Assembly (NCBI GenBank): GCA_039000515.1
Contig: JBCFYV010003508.1
Span: forward strand, 46,585,265-46,649,264
Direction of reading: 5' to 3'
Length of the DNA: 64,000 nt
Source of the DNA: Timema cristinae
Taxonomy: Eukaryota; Arthropoda; Insecta; Phasmatodea; Timematidae
Of the stretch, positions 24,501 to 32,448 are shown in pieces; position 1 is the first letter of the stretch; the number at the start of each line of letters is the position of its first letter. The position numbers and the translations under genes were made by a program. The notes below the pieces were generated by a model, which made no database searches, had not been told where the DNA came from, and worked only from the letters and a program-made list of their open reading frames with translations.

Positions 24501-27154
24501 CAGTAGACTAGACTGCCGATGTTGGTGGATTGACGTTCGAATCTCGGTTGAGTGTACTAGGGGTGGTTTTTACAAAAATGATCACTCCCCCTTCATGCAA
24601 ATGTGTATAAATATTGTATTACTAATCCTTAAAACCATTAGCATAATTACATAAGCGTATCACCCAAACAGGTATTAAGATACGGTGCTTAAAGAATATA
24701 TATATATATATATATATATATAGTATCAATAGTTCACACTCACCAATCTTTCTAAAAAAAACTCCCTATTTCAGGATTATTTTAAATATTTACTTGATAT
24801 AACTTGCTTTATAATTCAAAGTTGGTTTTTATTTAGTTTTATTTATGACGTGTTTTACTTGAACAAACATTTATTCAATCTGTTAACGTTGTGTTTCAAC
24901 CAACCAGCTTGGCTCGGAAGCCAATCGGGCCAGGGTGCAGGTCCCGGCGCGTCAAGAAGGTGACGGCGACACTCAGCTCGGAGGGAAACTTGAGCGATGA
25001 AGAGAACACCCCCGAGTACAGCCATCCCCCTTCTAGTCAGTGCTCCACCCTGGAGAGCAACCCGGACCTCCAACGCGTGATGAGCACCCTTGGCGCTGAG
25101 GAGGGGGACAGCCATAATAAGAGGCCCTACAGCTACATCAAGGAGGTGAGTTTGGAATCCTTAGGTGTACTCGTAGGGTATAACACAGAGAATGATCACG
25201 GGTGAGTGATCAGTGAAAGAGAATAGACCTCAAACCTTAATAAGCTAAAGGCTAAGATTCACAAACTCGGGGCATGATGCAAGCCGCAGCCCATAGAAAC
25301 TGTTTGCTTGTAAAATATATTCTACCTAACCACAGTAGCCCCATGGCTTCTTTGGTGCTGACAGCTGACAGCTTTGGAAAGTTACCAGACCAAATTATGT
25401 ATCCCTATGCCAAACCAAATGTTCTGCAAAAACATGTGTCTAGCAGATGTCACTCCTGACAGTCAAAATTTAGGTATATGCCTAAATATTGATTGTCAGA
25501 AGTCAATTGTGAGCTGTCAGTCAGCACCAAAGAAACCGCGGGCTTACTGTACCTACTTAAACACGCCGTTCCCTTAAAGTGTAGACAAACTCTACATATA
25601 GCTCAAAATTCAAAAAACAACAACTCCGTACTTAATCCATCCTCACTAACTTTCTCCACACTTCCCTATCCTTACATACTCCCTTCTCTTCAACAACATC
25701 CATACACCGAGTCTTACATGCTCTTTTATTATTATTAAAACTGGGTGACCTGGTGGTCTAGGGGTAAGGTGTCGGACTTCTGTGCTGGGGTCCGGGGTTC
25801 AATCCTTGGTCCCAGCACAGATTTATCTGATTGCCAAACCCTTCCTTCACCTCTGACAAGACGTGTATTAATCACATCTTGTGAATGTGTGGAATGCCAG
25901 GCCTCCACCGTGGTTCGGATCCCACGTTAAACTGTAGGTCCTCCATTTCATCTCACAATCACCCTACCATTACACATTAGCGTAAGTGCGTATAACCCGA
26001 ACGGGTAGTAAGACGCGGTGCTAATAATAATAATGATGATGATGATGATTCTTAAAACTCTTAATATGTCTTTTTTTCACACATTCGTCTACAACATTTA
26101 GCCACATCTTACATGGCCTACCCCTTCTCTTTGATCCACACACTCTACCTTCATATATTGGCTTCGTCACTCATTCTCCCAACATGCCCAAACCAACGTA
26201 AGACGCTTCTTTCACCTTGATATATTGTGTTTTCTTTCAAAACTCACTATCTCGGCGTGTCTTACTACCCGTTCAGGCTATTCCTATTTTAACTTAAGGA
26301 TAGTTCAATTTTGCTAGTCCAGCCACAGTTTGCTGCTTTAATTTATATTTTTTAATGAGTATTTAAAAATAAAATATAGATGAGTATTATGAATAACTCC
26401 AATAAAATTGTAAATATTTTAATAATAATCCTAAATTTTAAAGAAAGAAAATTGAGTGTCTTAAGACTATACTATTTTCAATTACTTAAACTAAAGACAA
26501 TTAGTGTAACACCTTCGTTAGGGAAAAGGATGATAAATTATTATATAGCTATGATCAACTAAAAAAATGAAATATTCTTTTCCATATTAATTTGAAATAT
26601 GTTGTATTTTTCTAGCCACAATATTTATGTTCAATTCATAGTTTGTTTTAACAGCACACAATATGCACTTAAGTACAACAATTTCTAACCCGTTGACTTT
26701 ATAGAATTCATTGTAACATGACATTGAATGACATGCACAATATTTATTATCTTCAAAAATGTATACCACATTGAGAAAGGTTTTATTTAATGTCTATTTT
26801 AATGTCAGCGTGCACCCAAATGGTGTTTGCATGCCATAGATTCCTTGCCAAGCAAATAAACCATGTGACAATCATAGTTTGTCTATAGTCAAATACTGCA
26901 ATAAATAAAACTATGTTTTGTTATAATATATATAGGCCCCAACACAATCAAAACAATATTTTGGCAGTACCTACATTAAATGGGCTAAAAAAAAGGAAAC
27001 TTGATTTGATAGATATTAATTATTTTTACAGAAACCAGATAACACAACTTCTCCCGATTGCTCGGATTCAGAATCTGACAACACAAGTGCTATGACGGTA
27101 GCAACACAGCTTGGAAAGTCGCCAAGATGGAAACTGTGGTTTGAAGAAAGTTAA
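4177..27154 (+). CDS. wnd: Dual leucine zipper kinase (MAP3K12/13, wallenda-like), eleven visible exons
   Basis: Mixed-lineage MAP3K that phosphorylates MAP2Ks (MKK4/7 type) to drive JNK and p38 signalling. In neurons the family controls axon injury responses, synapse growth and degeneration, and its level is set by the Highwire/PHR1 ubiquitin ligase. Exons: 4177-4420, 8807-8990, 10053-10244, 10796-10954, 11838-12105, 16307-16617, 18677-18832, 21154-21318, 22284-22979, 24908-25145, 27032-27154. In order they give the conserved [16 protein letters not shown] motif, the full kinase domain ([28 protein letters not shown]), the [10 protein letters not shown] zipper region, then a long acidic/Ser-rich tail ending at TAA 27152-27154. 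About 900 residues are visible. No initiator Met is identified; the 5' coding exon(s) lie further left or outside. Three frame or phase inconsistencies (exon 1, exon 7/8 junction, exon 9) are described separately. DLK versus LZK orthology cannot be split, as insects have one gene. Confidence 0.93.
4490..4727 (+). mobile_element. SINE-1 copy
   Basis: Starts CCCGCTTCAGTGGCTGAATG and has a B-box-like AGCTCAAATCCCGG. The tail reads CCTGAACGGGTAGTAAGACG. It begins 70 bp inside the intron. Confidence 0.8.
5241..5489 (-). mobile_element. SINE-1, reverse copy
   Basis: Begins with the reverse-complemented tail AACACCGTGTCTTACTACC and ends with the reverse-complemented head ATGCGGCCACCGACACGGGT. Confidence 0.8.
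6383..6440. repeat. (CT)n microsatellite followed by poly-C
   Basis: About 23 CT units run directly into a C-rich stretch. Confidence 0.95.
7151..7268 (-). mobile_element. SINE-2 3' half, reverse
   Basis: TAGCACCGCGTCTTACTACC, then the GTGATTGTGAGATGAAATGG and AACGTGGGATCCGAACCACG blocks, match the 3' half of the SINE-2 copy at 25742 on the opposite strand. The tRNA head is missing. Confidence 0.75.
7300..7470 (-). mobile_element. SINE-1 fragment, reverse
   Basis: Contains the TTTGCGTGGAGGGAAAGTGG body block and CAGTACACCCGATCTCC of SINE-1 in reverse. It abuts the SINE-2 fragment upstream. Confidence 0.65.
7955..8245. repeat. Inverted repeat (hairpin-forming)
   Basis: ATCACCTGGTGATATCAACA at about 8037 pairs with TGTTGATATCACCATGTGAT at about 8165, and the outer flanks (TTTTTGCAGTTTTTATAG and CTATATAAACTGCAAAAA) extend the pairing. 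A diverged relative lies at about 60665-60900. Probably a MITE of unknown superfamily. Confidence 0.75.
8480..8740 (+). mobile_element. Decayed SINE-1-like copy
   Basis: GATTGGGATTCCAACCCCGG, then GTCAGGTGTACTAAGG and the CTCTTCCTCCATG block, match the SINE-1 body. The head is poorly preserved. It ends about 70 bp before the next exon. Confidence 0.45.
8807..8990 (+). CDS. wnd: wnd exon: kinase N-lobe
   Basis: Acceptor ATGATTTCAG|AT, donor TTCAG|GTACGC. Encodes [19 protein letters not shown] onward: the glycine-rich loop GSGAQGAVF, the ATP-anchoring lysine in VAVKKV and the alpha-C segment [18 protein letters not shown]. Phase 2 at the 3' end joins cleanly to the next exon to give [12 protein letters not shown]. 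Confidence 0.96.
9452..9508. repeat. (AAT)n microsatellite
   Basis: About 19 uninterrupted AAT units, followed by imperfect AAT and GAT repeats. Confidence 0.95.
9693..9844 (-). mobile_element. SINE-1 5' part, reverse
   Basis: TTTGCATGGAGGGAGAGTAG, ACCCGACTGAGATTTGAACC and CACCATGTTACCACCGATG are the reverse-complemented body, B box and head of SINE-1. Confidence 0.75.
10053..10244 (+). CDS. wnd: wnd exon: kinase hinge and catalytic loop
   Basis: Acceptor CCTCTCCACAG, donor CCAAA|GTAAGT. Encodes [17 protein letters not shown] (hinge), then [20 protein letters not shown] and DLKSP; the HRD aspartate is present. The exon ends inside the Asn codon of the conserved SPN triplet. Confidence 0.96.
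10245..10795. other. wnd intron with LINE-tail remnant
   Basis: 10445-10500 on the plus strand reads [18 protein letters not shown], which resembles the ORF2 C-terminus of LINEs and the minus-strand remnant at 25565-25735. The rest is AT-rich with a short GT run near 10577. Confidence 0.5.
10796..10954 (+). CDS. wnd: wnd exon: activation segment
   Basis: Acceptor TTGCTTAG, donor ATCTG|GTAAGG. Encodes [20 protein letters not shown] through [15 protein letters not shown] and EKVDI: the DFG magnesium-binding motif, the activation loop and the APE anchor. Phase 2 at the 3' end gives Trp with the next exon. Confidence 0.96.
11216..11441 (+). mobile_element. SINE-1 copy
   Basis: Head ACTTGCTTCGGTGGCAACAT, B-box-like GAGGTTTGTATCTCGG and the tail CAGGTAGTAAGACAAAGC. 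Confidence 0.7.
11464..11641. repeat. Decayed tandem repeat, 30-31-bp period
   Basis: TGAATC occurs at 11464, 11484, 11514, 11545, 11575, 11606 and 11636. The last six are spaced 30, 31, 30, 31 and 30 bp. Sequence between anchors is strongly diverged, with CCTT/ACTT just after several anchors. Confidence 0.6.
11838..12105 (+). CDS. wnd: wnd exon: kinase C-lobe
   Basis: Acceptor ATTTTTCAG, donor TCACAG|GTAACT, phase 0. Encodes [20 protein letters not shown] and, later, [19 protein letters not shown]. It ends with EDYLKSQ, matching the family's kinase-to-zipper linker (KSQ.EW). Confidence 0.96.
12145..12633. mobile_element. Tc1/mariner- or Tigger-like MITE, 489 bp
   Basis: Ends CAGTGGAAGCTCGGTTGTCG and, inverted, CGACAACCAAGGTTTCACTG, with TA immediately outside both (12143-12144 and 12634-12635). 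Its TTAATCCGTTCCCGAACC motif recurs inverted inside. No transposase frame. Confidence 0.85.
13138..13522 (+). mobile_element. SINE-1 copy interrupted by a TIR element
   Basis: The head and body run 13138-13295 (GGGGTTCGAATCTCTC, CTTCCACGCAAATGCGGGT). The body resumes at about 13497 (CTTCCTCATCCCTACCCC, ATTAGAGTAA) after an insertion at 13301-13496. Confidence 0.75.
13301..13496 (-). mobile_element. Short TIR element inserted in a SINE
   Basis: Ends GTTTGGAAGAACAGTA and TACTGTTCTTCC are inverted repeats. The interior matches 44286-44492 in opposite orientation. Non-autonomous. Confidence 0.75.
13510..15291 (+). mobile_element. Fold-back element copy carrying the 33-bp array
   Basis: 13510-13790 matches 47785-48045 almost throughout (TAATTGTAAATTATATTTGT, GAAGGTACAGGAAAGGTGG, CTTTACACTGCTGTCA, CCCCGACCTAGG). 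The homology resumes after the array (GGAACATGTAAAAGG, TATAACATCAAGGACA) and stops near 15291. The right arm of the element is absent. Confidence 0.8.
13785..15273. repeat. 33-bp minisatellite, about 45 copies
   Basis: Unit GAATGATAGAACACATAGAT plus AGGAACATGTAAA. The main variants are GATAG and GATGG. The order of variants is identical for units near 13925-14400 and near 14585-15060, an exact 660-bp (20-unit) offset. The length is a multiple of three, so the minus strand stays open in two frames for over 510 codons; I treat these as artefacts. Confidence 0.97.
15284..15490 (-). pseudogene. LINE ORF2 C-terminal remnant
   Basis: The minus strand reads [20 protein letters not shown], then EDVRFNMKQ, which resembles the usual non-LTR retrotransposon tail (LVGKPEG.RPLGRPRRRWED). 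No reverse transcriptase core is seen. It abuts the 33-bp array. Homologous noncoding sequence may extend to about 15660. Confidence 0.7.
15794..16165. mobile_element. pogo/Tigger-like MITE
   Basis: Left CCCGAACTAATTGGAACC, right CCGGAATTTCGGACTATCGG. Same style and length as 3087-3471 and 51155-51600, in reverse relative to the first. It ends about 140 bp before the zipper exon. Confidence 0.6.
16307..16617 (+). CDS. wnd: wnd exon: leucine-zipper region
   Basis: Acceptor TTTTTTTCCACAAG, donor CAGAA|GTAAGT. Encodes [14 protein letters not shown], the conserved [20 protein letters not shown] and a coiled-coil stretch ([35 protein letters not shown]). This corresponds to the dual zipper used for dimerisation; the second repeat is Gln/Lys-rich. 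Confidence 0.95.
17283..17576 (-). pseudogene. Degenerate transposon-derived protein fragment
   Basis: 97 codons on the minus strand containing [46 protein letters not shown] and a C-terminal Tyr-Arg-Phe-Phe. The pattern RGKH..R..KI...V..FV..H, then KY..P.LN...., is one I know from a multicopy insect protein family thought to be transposon-derived. It is truncated. Another short minus-strand frame at 17714-17908 may belong to the same remnant. Family naming is from memory. Confidence 0.5.
18387..18614. mobile_element. MITE-A copy 1 (TA-flanked, 228 bp)
   Basis: Starts CAGTAGCCCCATGGCTTCTT and ends with its near-perfect inverse, AAGAAGTCATGGGGCTACTG, with TA on both sides. Inner GACAGCTGACAGC and GTCAGCTGTGAACTG are also inverted, so the whole element can fold. 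Type consistent with Tc1/mariner-class elements. Confidence 0.9.
18677..18832 (+). CDS. wnd: wnd exon: post-zipper tail
   Basis: Acceptor TTTTTACCAG, donor TTTGGG|GTAACA within a G4 run. Encodes [39 protein letters not shown] and TTGPL. The start phase fits the previous exon. The end leaves two bases over, while the next exon reads open only in phase 0, so a missing G in the G-run or an unseen microexon is implied. Confidence 0.9.
18886..19117 (+). mobile_element. SINE-3 (tRNA-headed) copy
   Basis: Head AGCACCTTAGTTCAGTTGGT (A-box-like) with GGGTTCGATTCCCGGCATG (B-box-like). The body has CTGTCCTAGTCCTAAGC and GAAGCTATGACAGGCC. Reverse copies lie at 20751, 27738 and 37312. Confidence 0.85.
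19118..20750. repeat. Decayed, internally duplicated repeat in wnd intron
   Basis: Two diverged direct copies (about 19780-20180 and 20230-20770) share TTATAAAAATATG, an AGTT...GGAGATA block, CCCTT[T/C][C/A]TTAAACTAC with CTTAATTTTA, and CAGACAGACGG near their ends. This looks like the 3' half of an unidentified TE, duplicated in tandem. No usable reading frame. Confidence 0.5.
20751..20993 (-). mobile_element. SINE-3, reverse copy
   Basis: CCACTACTGGCTTGTTAGGC and CTGTCATAGCTTCATA at the left; ACATGCTACCGACTGAGCTA at the right is the reverse-complemented head. Confidence 0.85.
21154..21318 (+). CDS. wnd: wnd exon: basic tail segment
   Basis: Acceptor GTGTTAATTTAG, donor AAAAAG|GTATTG, phase 0 at both ends. 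Encodes [39 protein letters not shown] and KASPSRNKK. The RKGRHRRS.S pattern matches the KPRHRRGNSRGS segment of vertebrate LZK. Confidence 0.9.
21581..21813. mobile_element. MITE-A copy 2
   Basis: Left end degraded (TTAACCCCATGACTGCTTTG); right end GCCATGCGGCTACTG followed by TA. The interior matches copy 1 closely (TTGAAAAGTTACCAGACCAA). Confidence 0.8.
21814..22283. other. wnd intron part with a tRNA-like piece
   Basis: About 22135-22205 on the minus strand reads GACCTCGGTGGTCTTGGGG, then a GGTTCATG-like B box, a further decayed tRNA-derived piece. A similar one is at about 32110-32175. Confidence 0.4.
22284..22979 (+). CDS. wnd: wnd exon: long acidic tail with a frame break
   Basis: Acceptor TTCTATTTCAG, donor AGGAG|GTAAGT. 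The first part (frame from 22284) reads [20 protein letters not shown] and [20 protein letters not shown] and hits TAG at 22689-22691. The frame one base later is open from before that stop to the donor ([38 protein letters not shown]) and joins the next exon in phase. One extra base near the GG at 22671-22672 explains both. Without it the exon would be one continuous reading frame. Confidence 0.9.
24461..24690 (+). mobile_element. SINE-1 copy
   Basis: Head AGCCGCATCAGTAGCCGTGT, B-box-like CGTTCGAATCTCGG, tail CAGGTATTAAGATACGGTGC. It ends about 220 bp before the next exon. Confidence 0.8.
24697..24722. repeat. (AT)n microsatellite
   Basis: About 13 TA units directly after the SINE-1 tail. 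Confidence 0.95.
24908..25145 (+). CDS. wnd: wnd exon: Ser/Glu-rich tail
   Basis: Acceptor CAACCAACCAG, donor AAGGAG|GTGAGT, phase 0 at the end. Encodes [40 protein letters not shown] and [17 protein letters not shown]. The SSEGN.SDEEN motif corresponds to the SSE(E)nGE.DSE/FSVSDGEEGN region of vertebrate DLK/LZK. Confidence 0.93.
25333..25549. mobile_element. MITE-A copy 3
   Basis: Starts CAGTAGCCCCATGGCTTCTT; ends CAAAGAAACCGCGGGCTTACTG followed by TA. Third copy inside the kinase gene. Confidence 0.85.
25565..25735 (-). pseudogene. LINE ORF2 tail remnant
   Basis: The minus strand reads [19 protein letters not shown], then RKLVRMD, resembling the end of non-LTR ORF2 proteins. It lies just outside the SINE-2 insertion, which also flanks the remnant at 26045-26250. 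Confidence 0.55.
25742..26050 (+). mobile_element. SINE-2 full-length copy with tRNA-Glu-like head
   Basis: Head ACCTGGTGGTCTAGGGGTAA (A-box-like) and GGGGTTCAATCCTTGG (B-box-like). The body has TGCCAGGCCTCCACCGTGG. The tail ATAACCCGAACGGGTAGTAA, then GACGCGGTGCTAATAATAAT, grades into (GAT)n. The tail is shared with SINE-1; the head is not. Confidence 0.9.
26045..26250 (-). pseudogene. LINE ORF2 tail remnant
   Basis: The minus strand reads [19 protein letters not shown], then [10 protein letters not shown], the RGRP.K.W...V motif at the C-terminus of many non-LTR ORF2 proteins. Only this end is present. Confidence 0.65.
27032..27154 (+). CDS. wnd: wnd terminal coding exon
   Basis: Acceptor TATTTTTACAG. 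Encodes [20 protein letters not shown] and [18 protein letters not shown], then TAA at 27152-27154. The phase fits the previous exon, and the [10 protein letters not shown] motif resembles the EESDCDSSDGE end of LZK. The exon is too short to have been found by length alone; it rests on splice sites, phase and motif. Confidence 0.85.
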   Translation, partial: KPDNTTSPDCSDSESDNTSAMTVATQLGKSPRWKLWFEES

Positions 27155-28227
27155 AAATATATATATATATTGCGGGGAAAATCTATATTTTATCATGATG
27201 ATGAAGAATATTGCTAGTGACACATTAGTGATTTTCAGTTTAAGATGTATTAGTTCATGAAATAGTTTTGACGCATTGCAACGTCTGCAAACCGTCAACA
27301 GGTATCATCACACATTGTTGGTTGTTGTACTCAAGAAATATATCTCATTGTACTCACTAACACACGCTCATTATGTGTATACAATATTTTTTATAATCAT
27401 TCCTGCAAGCAACTAAAATGGATTTTAAGAGAAGACAATTTAAAATGACTCGATACTCCTAAAATTTGTTGTGCCATCTATTGTCTGGTAAGAAAATTGT
27501 AAGCTCAAATCTAAACCTTGATTTTATTTTTATGATTGCACTTAAACACGGGACAAAAATATAAACTCAATGGTGGATTAATTTTTAAGTATCTACCTAT
27601 ATTAAAACTGGTCAACAATAAGTTCATATGATTCTATTCAATTATCAGTTCTAAATAATATTTGCAATTTATCAACTCAAAAACTTGATTGAATTTTACA
27701 TATTAAAGTAATTATTAGTTTATTTTGTTTTACAACCATCAATATTTCAAGCTGGGTCAGTTTTTTATTCAAATCATATATTTTTCCACTACTGCTGGGT
27801 AGGCCTGTCGTAGCTTCATATGGCTTATAATATAACTTAAACTTGCACAGGCACAGCATCCAGTCCAGCCATTAATTTATCACTGTGAACTGGGTAAACC
27901 ATATTTTCACTAATGATAAATTTTCGGCCATGCCGGGAATTGAACCCGGGACCCTCAGATCAGTAAGCAGACATGCTACCGACTGAACTAAGGTGTCGGA
28001 TTGTAAGCCAGACTCAAAATTAATTTTCATTCACTTCCAAAGATTAAGCCTAAGCTTATATTATTTATTAAATTTTGTAAATACTTAATAAGTTTGGTTG
28101 CATGATTTTTTAACTTCAGGTACTAACTTTGAAAGCAAAATTGGTTTGAACTTATTTGAAAAAATTCTAATAGTGGGGTCCATTCTATTACCAGCCGTTT
28201 TGCTATCTTACTTAAAGGTCCTTTCTA
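27155..28227. other. wnd: wnd 3' untranslated start and flank
   Basis: AT-rich, no frame. It presumably begins the 3' UTR. SINE-3 in reverse at 27738-28000. I cannot fix the polyadenylation site; AATAAA occurs many times. Confidence 0.5.
27738..28000 (-). mobile_element. SINE-3, reverse copy
   Basis: CCACTACTGCTGGGTAGGCC on the left; GGGAATTGAACCCGGGACC and CTACCGACTGAACTAAGGTG on the right are the reverse-complemented B box and head. Confidence 0.88.
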
Positions 28228-28645
28228 CAAGAAAAACCTCTTTTTGCTTCATGAGGTAATTTTATTATATTCGGAAAGAGGAACAACAGTAAAGGTAGAT
28301 AAAGTATATAAAAGGAACAAACACAATATGGCTACAACAATGAAAAGAAGACAGTTCACAACTTTACACTGCTGTCACTGGACTCTCCCTTTGTGTTTTT
28401 TTTTTTGTTTCCTCCTCAAATAAGTTGTGTTGATTACTTCACACTCCTCCTGATGAGTTCCGATAGAATGAAACCTGGTCGGGGGATTGGGTGTAACTAT
28501 CGACTTTTTTTCCAGAGGTAGCCATTACCAGTGGCAGCAGTGTAAAGTTTGAATTGTGTTCTTCTTTCCATTGTACAAACCATACTGTGTCTGTTCCTTT
28601 AATATGTTTCTATCCACCTTTCCTGTATCTTCTTCCATGGATAAT
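28228..28645. mobile_element. Fold-back element copy
   Basis: The left arm has GAAAAACCTCTTTTTGCTTC and CTTTACACTGCTGTCACTGG. The right arm has CCAGTGGCAGCAGTGTAAAG and TATCCACCTTTCCTGTATC as its inverse. The arms are about 150 bp each, with a different middle from the 47.75-kb copy and no 33-bp unit. A 37-codon frame follows at 28637-28747, not recognised. Confidence 0.75.
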
Positions 28646-28759
28646 ACTGAAAAGTCAGCGATTTTGGAATTTAGAGCTCTTGTTCCGACGTATTGGAATA
28701 GTTATTTTGAATCACCTTCCGATATTTGTGAATTGTTACCATTATAAATAACAAATGAA

Positions 28760-31510
28760 TAAAAAATAAGCAAAGAAATTACTGTTATATTTAACCATTT
28801 TCATATCTACCTTTGCACACTTTTTTTAAGTACAGACTTGGTCAAGTGGAGTAAAGCTGTAATGTAATATATATGTAATTTTATTGTATTCAGTGTGCTG
28901 TGATGTAATTGTAATGCGATGTAAAGACTTATTTGTAGATATTATTGATAGTTAGGTTTTAGCAGATAAAATTGAAAAGGTATATAAAAAAAAAAAAAAA
29001 TTTTGTATTGACTTTCAAGTATAGTCTATATGCCTGGCGATATTGTAAATTAATTTTGTCTATGGTTAACTTTATGTCTTTAGGTAGGTGCCAATGTTTT
29101 CTCTTTTGATAAATTTGTTTACCTTTATTTTTACAAAAATAAACAAAACTTAAACTTATTTTAATTTAAAACAATCATTCCAGTGCTTTGTGAAGTTATA
29201 AAACTTGTTATTTCATGGTGGCTACAGACAGAGAAAACAGGGAAATGTCAGGGAATTTAACTGAAAATAAGGAAAAGTCAGGGAATCAAATATTGTCTAA
29301 AATATCCCTTTGATTTTGCAACTAAACACTAAAAAAAAGTTAATAATACCTAAATAAAATAACATTTAAATTTTTAATTTATTTTCAACTTTTTTTTTTA
29401 CTTTTCTGTTTGTGCTTGTATTTATTAATAGTATTTTTAATGTATTTTAATTAAAGATGGTAGCTTGAATCCTTGATTTCTCTAATCTCATGATATTTGA
29501 GAGATTATAGATTTGTAAACATTTCATAAATACAATAATTATAAAGACCTTATATAAAAACTTTAGGCCGTTGGTAAAAGGAATTTTATAGACTTGTGGT
29601 TGGGAGAGCAACAAAATCACAAAAAGGACAAAATTATGTTAATATAATCATTTTACTAAAAAAGGGGGTTCTCTTTACTTTTTATGATATAATAAATATG
29701 ACAAACTGAAATAACATTTGTCATTGTAACCAAGTCTTAAAAAACTTTTTTTAGATTAGATTTTAAATATTTCCACTTTAACTAGTATTGTAAATTTTAA
29801 ATGTCCAGGGACTAGAGATTTGGAAGGAAATTTAAGATTCATATTAAGAGAAATAGAGGATTTGACTAATCTCTAATTTTAATATTTTGATTAGTGGCAA
29901 GAGTAACTGAGCTTGATTTCTGCCAAATGTACGATCACAAACTTTGATACAAAAACAAATTAAATTTGACCATGACCTTGATTACTAATATGAAAACCTT
30001 GTATTTTTGGCAATGATTTACAAGCGACGCTGTTTCAATCCCATTAAGTTGGTAGAAACAAGTTTTCACATGGTAGGAACATGCACAGGGAGTGAATAAC
30101 TTGTAATTCATTACATGTATGGTCCAAGGCACCAATAAACAAAATTCAACTATATTTTTATTTACAGTAATACAAATTATTTTAATTGCTTTCATAAAAT
30201 TATAATTTTTTCTAAGCATTACTTCACCTTCTGAATATAATATATTAACTAGTTTTTCTTGAGTTCAACGATTGGAAAACATTTGACATAAGACAGAAGT
30301 ATATAGATATTATCTTAAATAAGCTCTGCCATGGACTATTACACTATGGTGTATCTTATTGATAGGGTATTAGTGTAGTATTTAAGTTAAGAAGGTAAAA
30401 CGGAGTGCAAATAATTTTAAAAGACGGATAATATTAATATTTTTTACACAATATATTAACATTTAGCAATGCTCACATACAAAATAAAGCCCAATATTTA
30501 ACATAGCATTTGTCCAGAAAGAAACATAGTATTTTTAGCAACTTTTTTTGTTATGTAGAAACTTAAAATGTAAATAAAAACAATTTACCCACACTAGGTA
30601 AACCTAGCTCTGAGAGAGACTCTAGCCTGCCTGTCACCAACAAACCACACTGTCTCGGCTCGATGTTTAAACCAAATGTGGATCTTATATCACTTTTCTT
30701 ACTGTTAGTAAAATTGTATAAATATTAAAGTTACCACAGATATTAGTTAGGTTAACATAAACTTTTATACAAACACATTGAGATTGTATTTTGTATCTGA
30801 TAATGATTTTTAAATATTTATTAGTATATTTTGTTTTAATATATTGACAATCAATAATATTCAGCTGCAATCAAAAAGCTAGCTTAACCCTCTTGAAGGT
30901 ATTTGAGAAGTGTGCCAAAAAGGATAATGGAATAGAAAAGATGCAAGGGGAAAACTTTTGAGTGTTATCAACATTAAAACAAACATTTTCTTTAAGACAT
31001 AAATTAAATTAAATCAGACCTTCTAATACCTACTTTAGTCAATATTTTACATGCACAAAGAAGACCATTATTCAAATCATTTATTTCATAGCTGATCAAA
31101 ACTTGATTTGTTAATAAGAGTTGTGTACCCTACAGAGTCAAAACCAGCATGATTAACTGTTTTATTACTCATTTCCAGTTTCCTTAAATCAGAGGATGTT
31201 AAATGAAAGTGTTGTAGTTTCCATCAATAAATAAATGTGCCGCTATTGTGACTCACTCAGAATTGTAATTAATTTCTTGACACAGGTACGTAAACAGCTT
31301 TAGGCGTATTCAAAGATAAGTTTACTAAATAAAATTATGAAATCACAAATCAATTTGTATTATGTGCACACAAAGGATTTATATTTTGTGCATAGTCAGA
31401 TTTGTTGAAAAATTAAAATAACATCTGTAGTTATCTACTTAATTATCTATCTACTTGTATATTATGTTGAAAAACATGATAAGATTTCATATAAAGCTGA
31501 ACATAAGTGT
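28760..31510. other. AT-rich stretch without recognised genes
   Basis: No exon or RNA gene seen. An A15 run lies near 28986. 29218-29300 has GGGAAATGTCAGGGAATTTA, related to the element at 47090-47500. This could be a long kinase-gene 3' UTR or intergenic DNA. Confidence 0.5.
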
Positions 31511-31514
31511 TTTT

Positions 31515-31690
31515 ACATAGTGTCTTACTACCCGTCCGGTCTATTGGCATATTTACACTCTCGGGGTAAGAGTAAGAATGGTAGAATTTAGATTAAATGT
31601 ACTCACATTTGCGCAGAGGTAACACCATCTCGATACTCCTCACTAGGATTTAAACCTCAACCTTCCTGTCACTAGCAAACCAAAACAAAG
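31515..31690 (-). mobile_element. SINE-1, reverse copy (5' truncated)
   Basis: TAGTGTCTTACTACCCGTCC, then the CATTTGCGCAGAGG block and AGGATTTAAACCTCAACC in reverse. Confidence 0.7.
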
Positions 31691-31699
31691 TTGATGGCT

Positions 31700-32448
31700 T
31701 AGCTCTCGTGTCTAACCATTGCAGGTAACATAAATAGTCGTGTAGTAGAATTCCTCGGGTGTTAATAAGTCTGGTACGGATGGTCTTGCTTGCAGTTAAA
31801 AATGTTTAGCTGCTTGTGACATTCCGAATAAAATATATATATATTTTTTAACTCTATAGATATATAGAGAGAGTTAAAAAAATAATTTCAACAAAAATTT
31901 ATAATTGTGGATGGACAAAATGTATATGTACACTTTGCATATAAATATAGGACATTAATTAACACCAACGAAAAATAATTAGATCATTAAAACTTTTATT
32001 TCTTGGATAAGTTCTATTCATTGCTCAACTCCCGTTTATGTTTGGTCGAGAACAAGCTTAAATTCTTTCATCTTTTTACTATTTATTCGCAGCTAGGACA
32101 TATTATCCCCTGCTCCCCCAAACAGTTTGCAGCCCTGAGGCGTGCACTTTACCTTCCGAGACCATCGAGGTCGACGATATTAGATAGTTAAAATCATTCA
32201 ATAGTGCCCATCATTACTGTAAACAGACTGAATTACCGACATAAAATGGTGGCCAAAGCCATTTCACTGTGTGCGTTGTACCGGGCGAGAGACAAGTGCT
32301 GAGCATGGTGAACATATATATGATTGAAAACTACCGTATTAGAATGCCTTGAAGTGGGGCCCTACTGTATGAATGTATAAACTTGTAGTACACGCTATCA
32401 AATGGACTAAAGTAAATTGAAATTTAAAAACTAGTTCTGAATTGTATA
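31700..32448. other. Unrecognised AT-rich stretch
   Basis: A short palindrome near 31850-31878 (AACTCTATAGATATATAGAGAGAGTT). A tRNA-like antisense piece at about 32110-32175. Otherwise nothing supported. Confidence 0.4.

Larger units (their letters stand above)
22980..24907. other. wnd intron, mostly unrecognised AT-rich sequence
   Basis: 23010-23130 repeats GAATCAAGAATC-like motifs, seen also near 53.1, 56.9 and 58.6 kb. 23224-23300 (ACCGTAATGGCCCAAATGTA) and 23762-23785 could bound an old element. SINE-1 at 24461-24690 and (AT)n at 24697-24722. Confidence 0.5.
25146..27031. other. wnd last intron
   Basis: Contains MITE-A, two LINE tails and a full SINE-2. 26280-27020 is AT-rich with nothing recognised. 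Confidence 0.7.

Noticed and set aside
28637..28747. Short frame starting MDNTEKSAILEFRALVP
   Set aside because: Looks protein-like but has no splice context, no recognised family and sits at the edge of a fold-back element.
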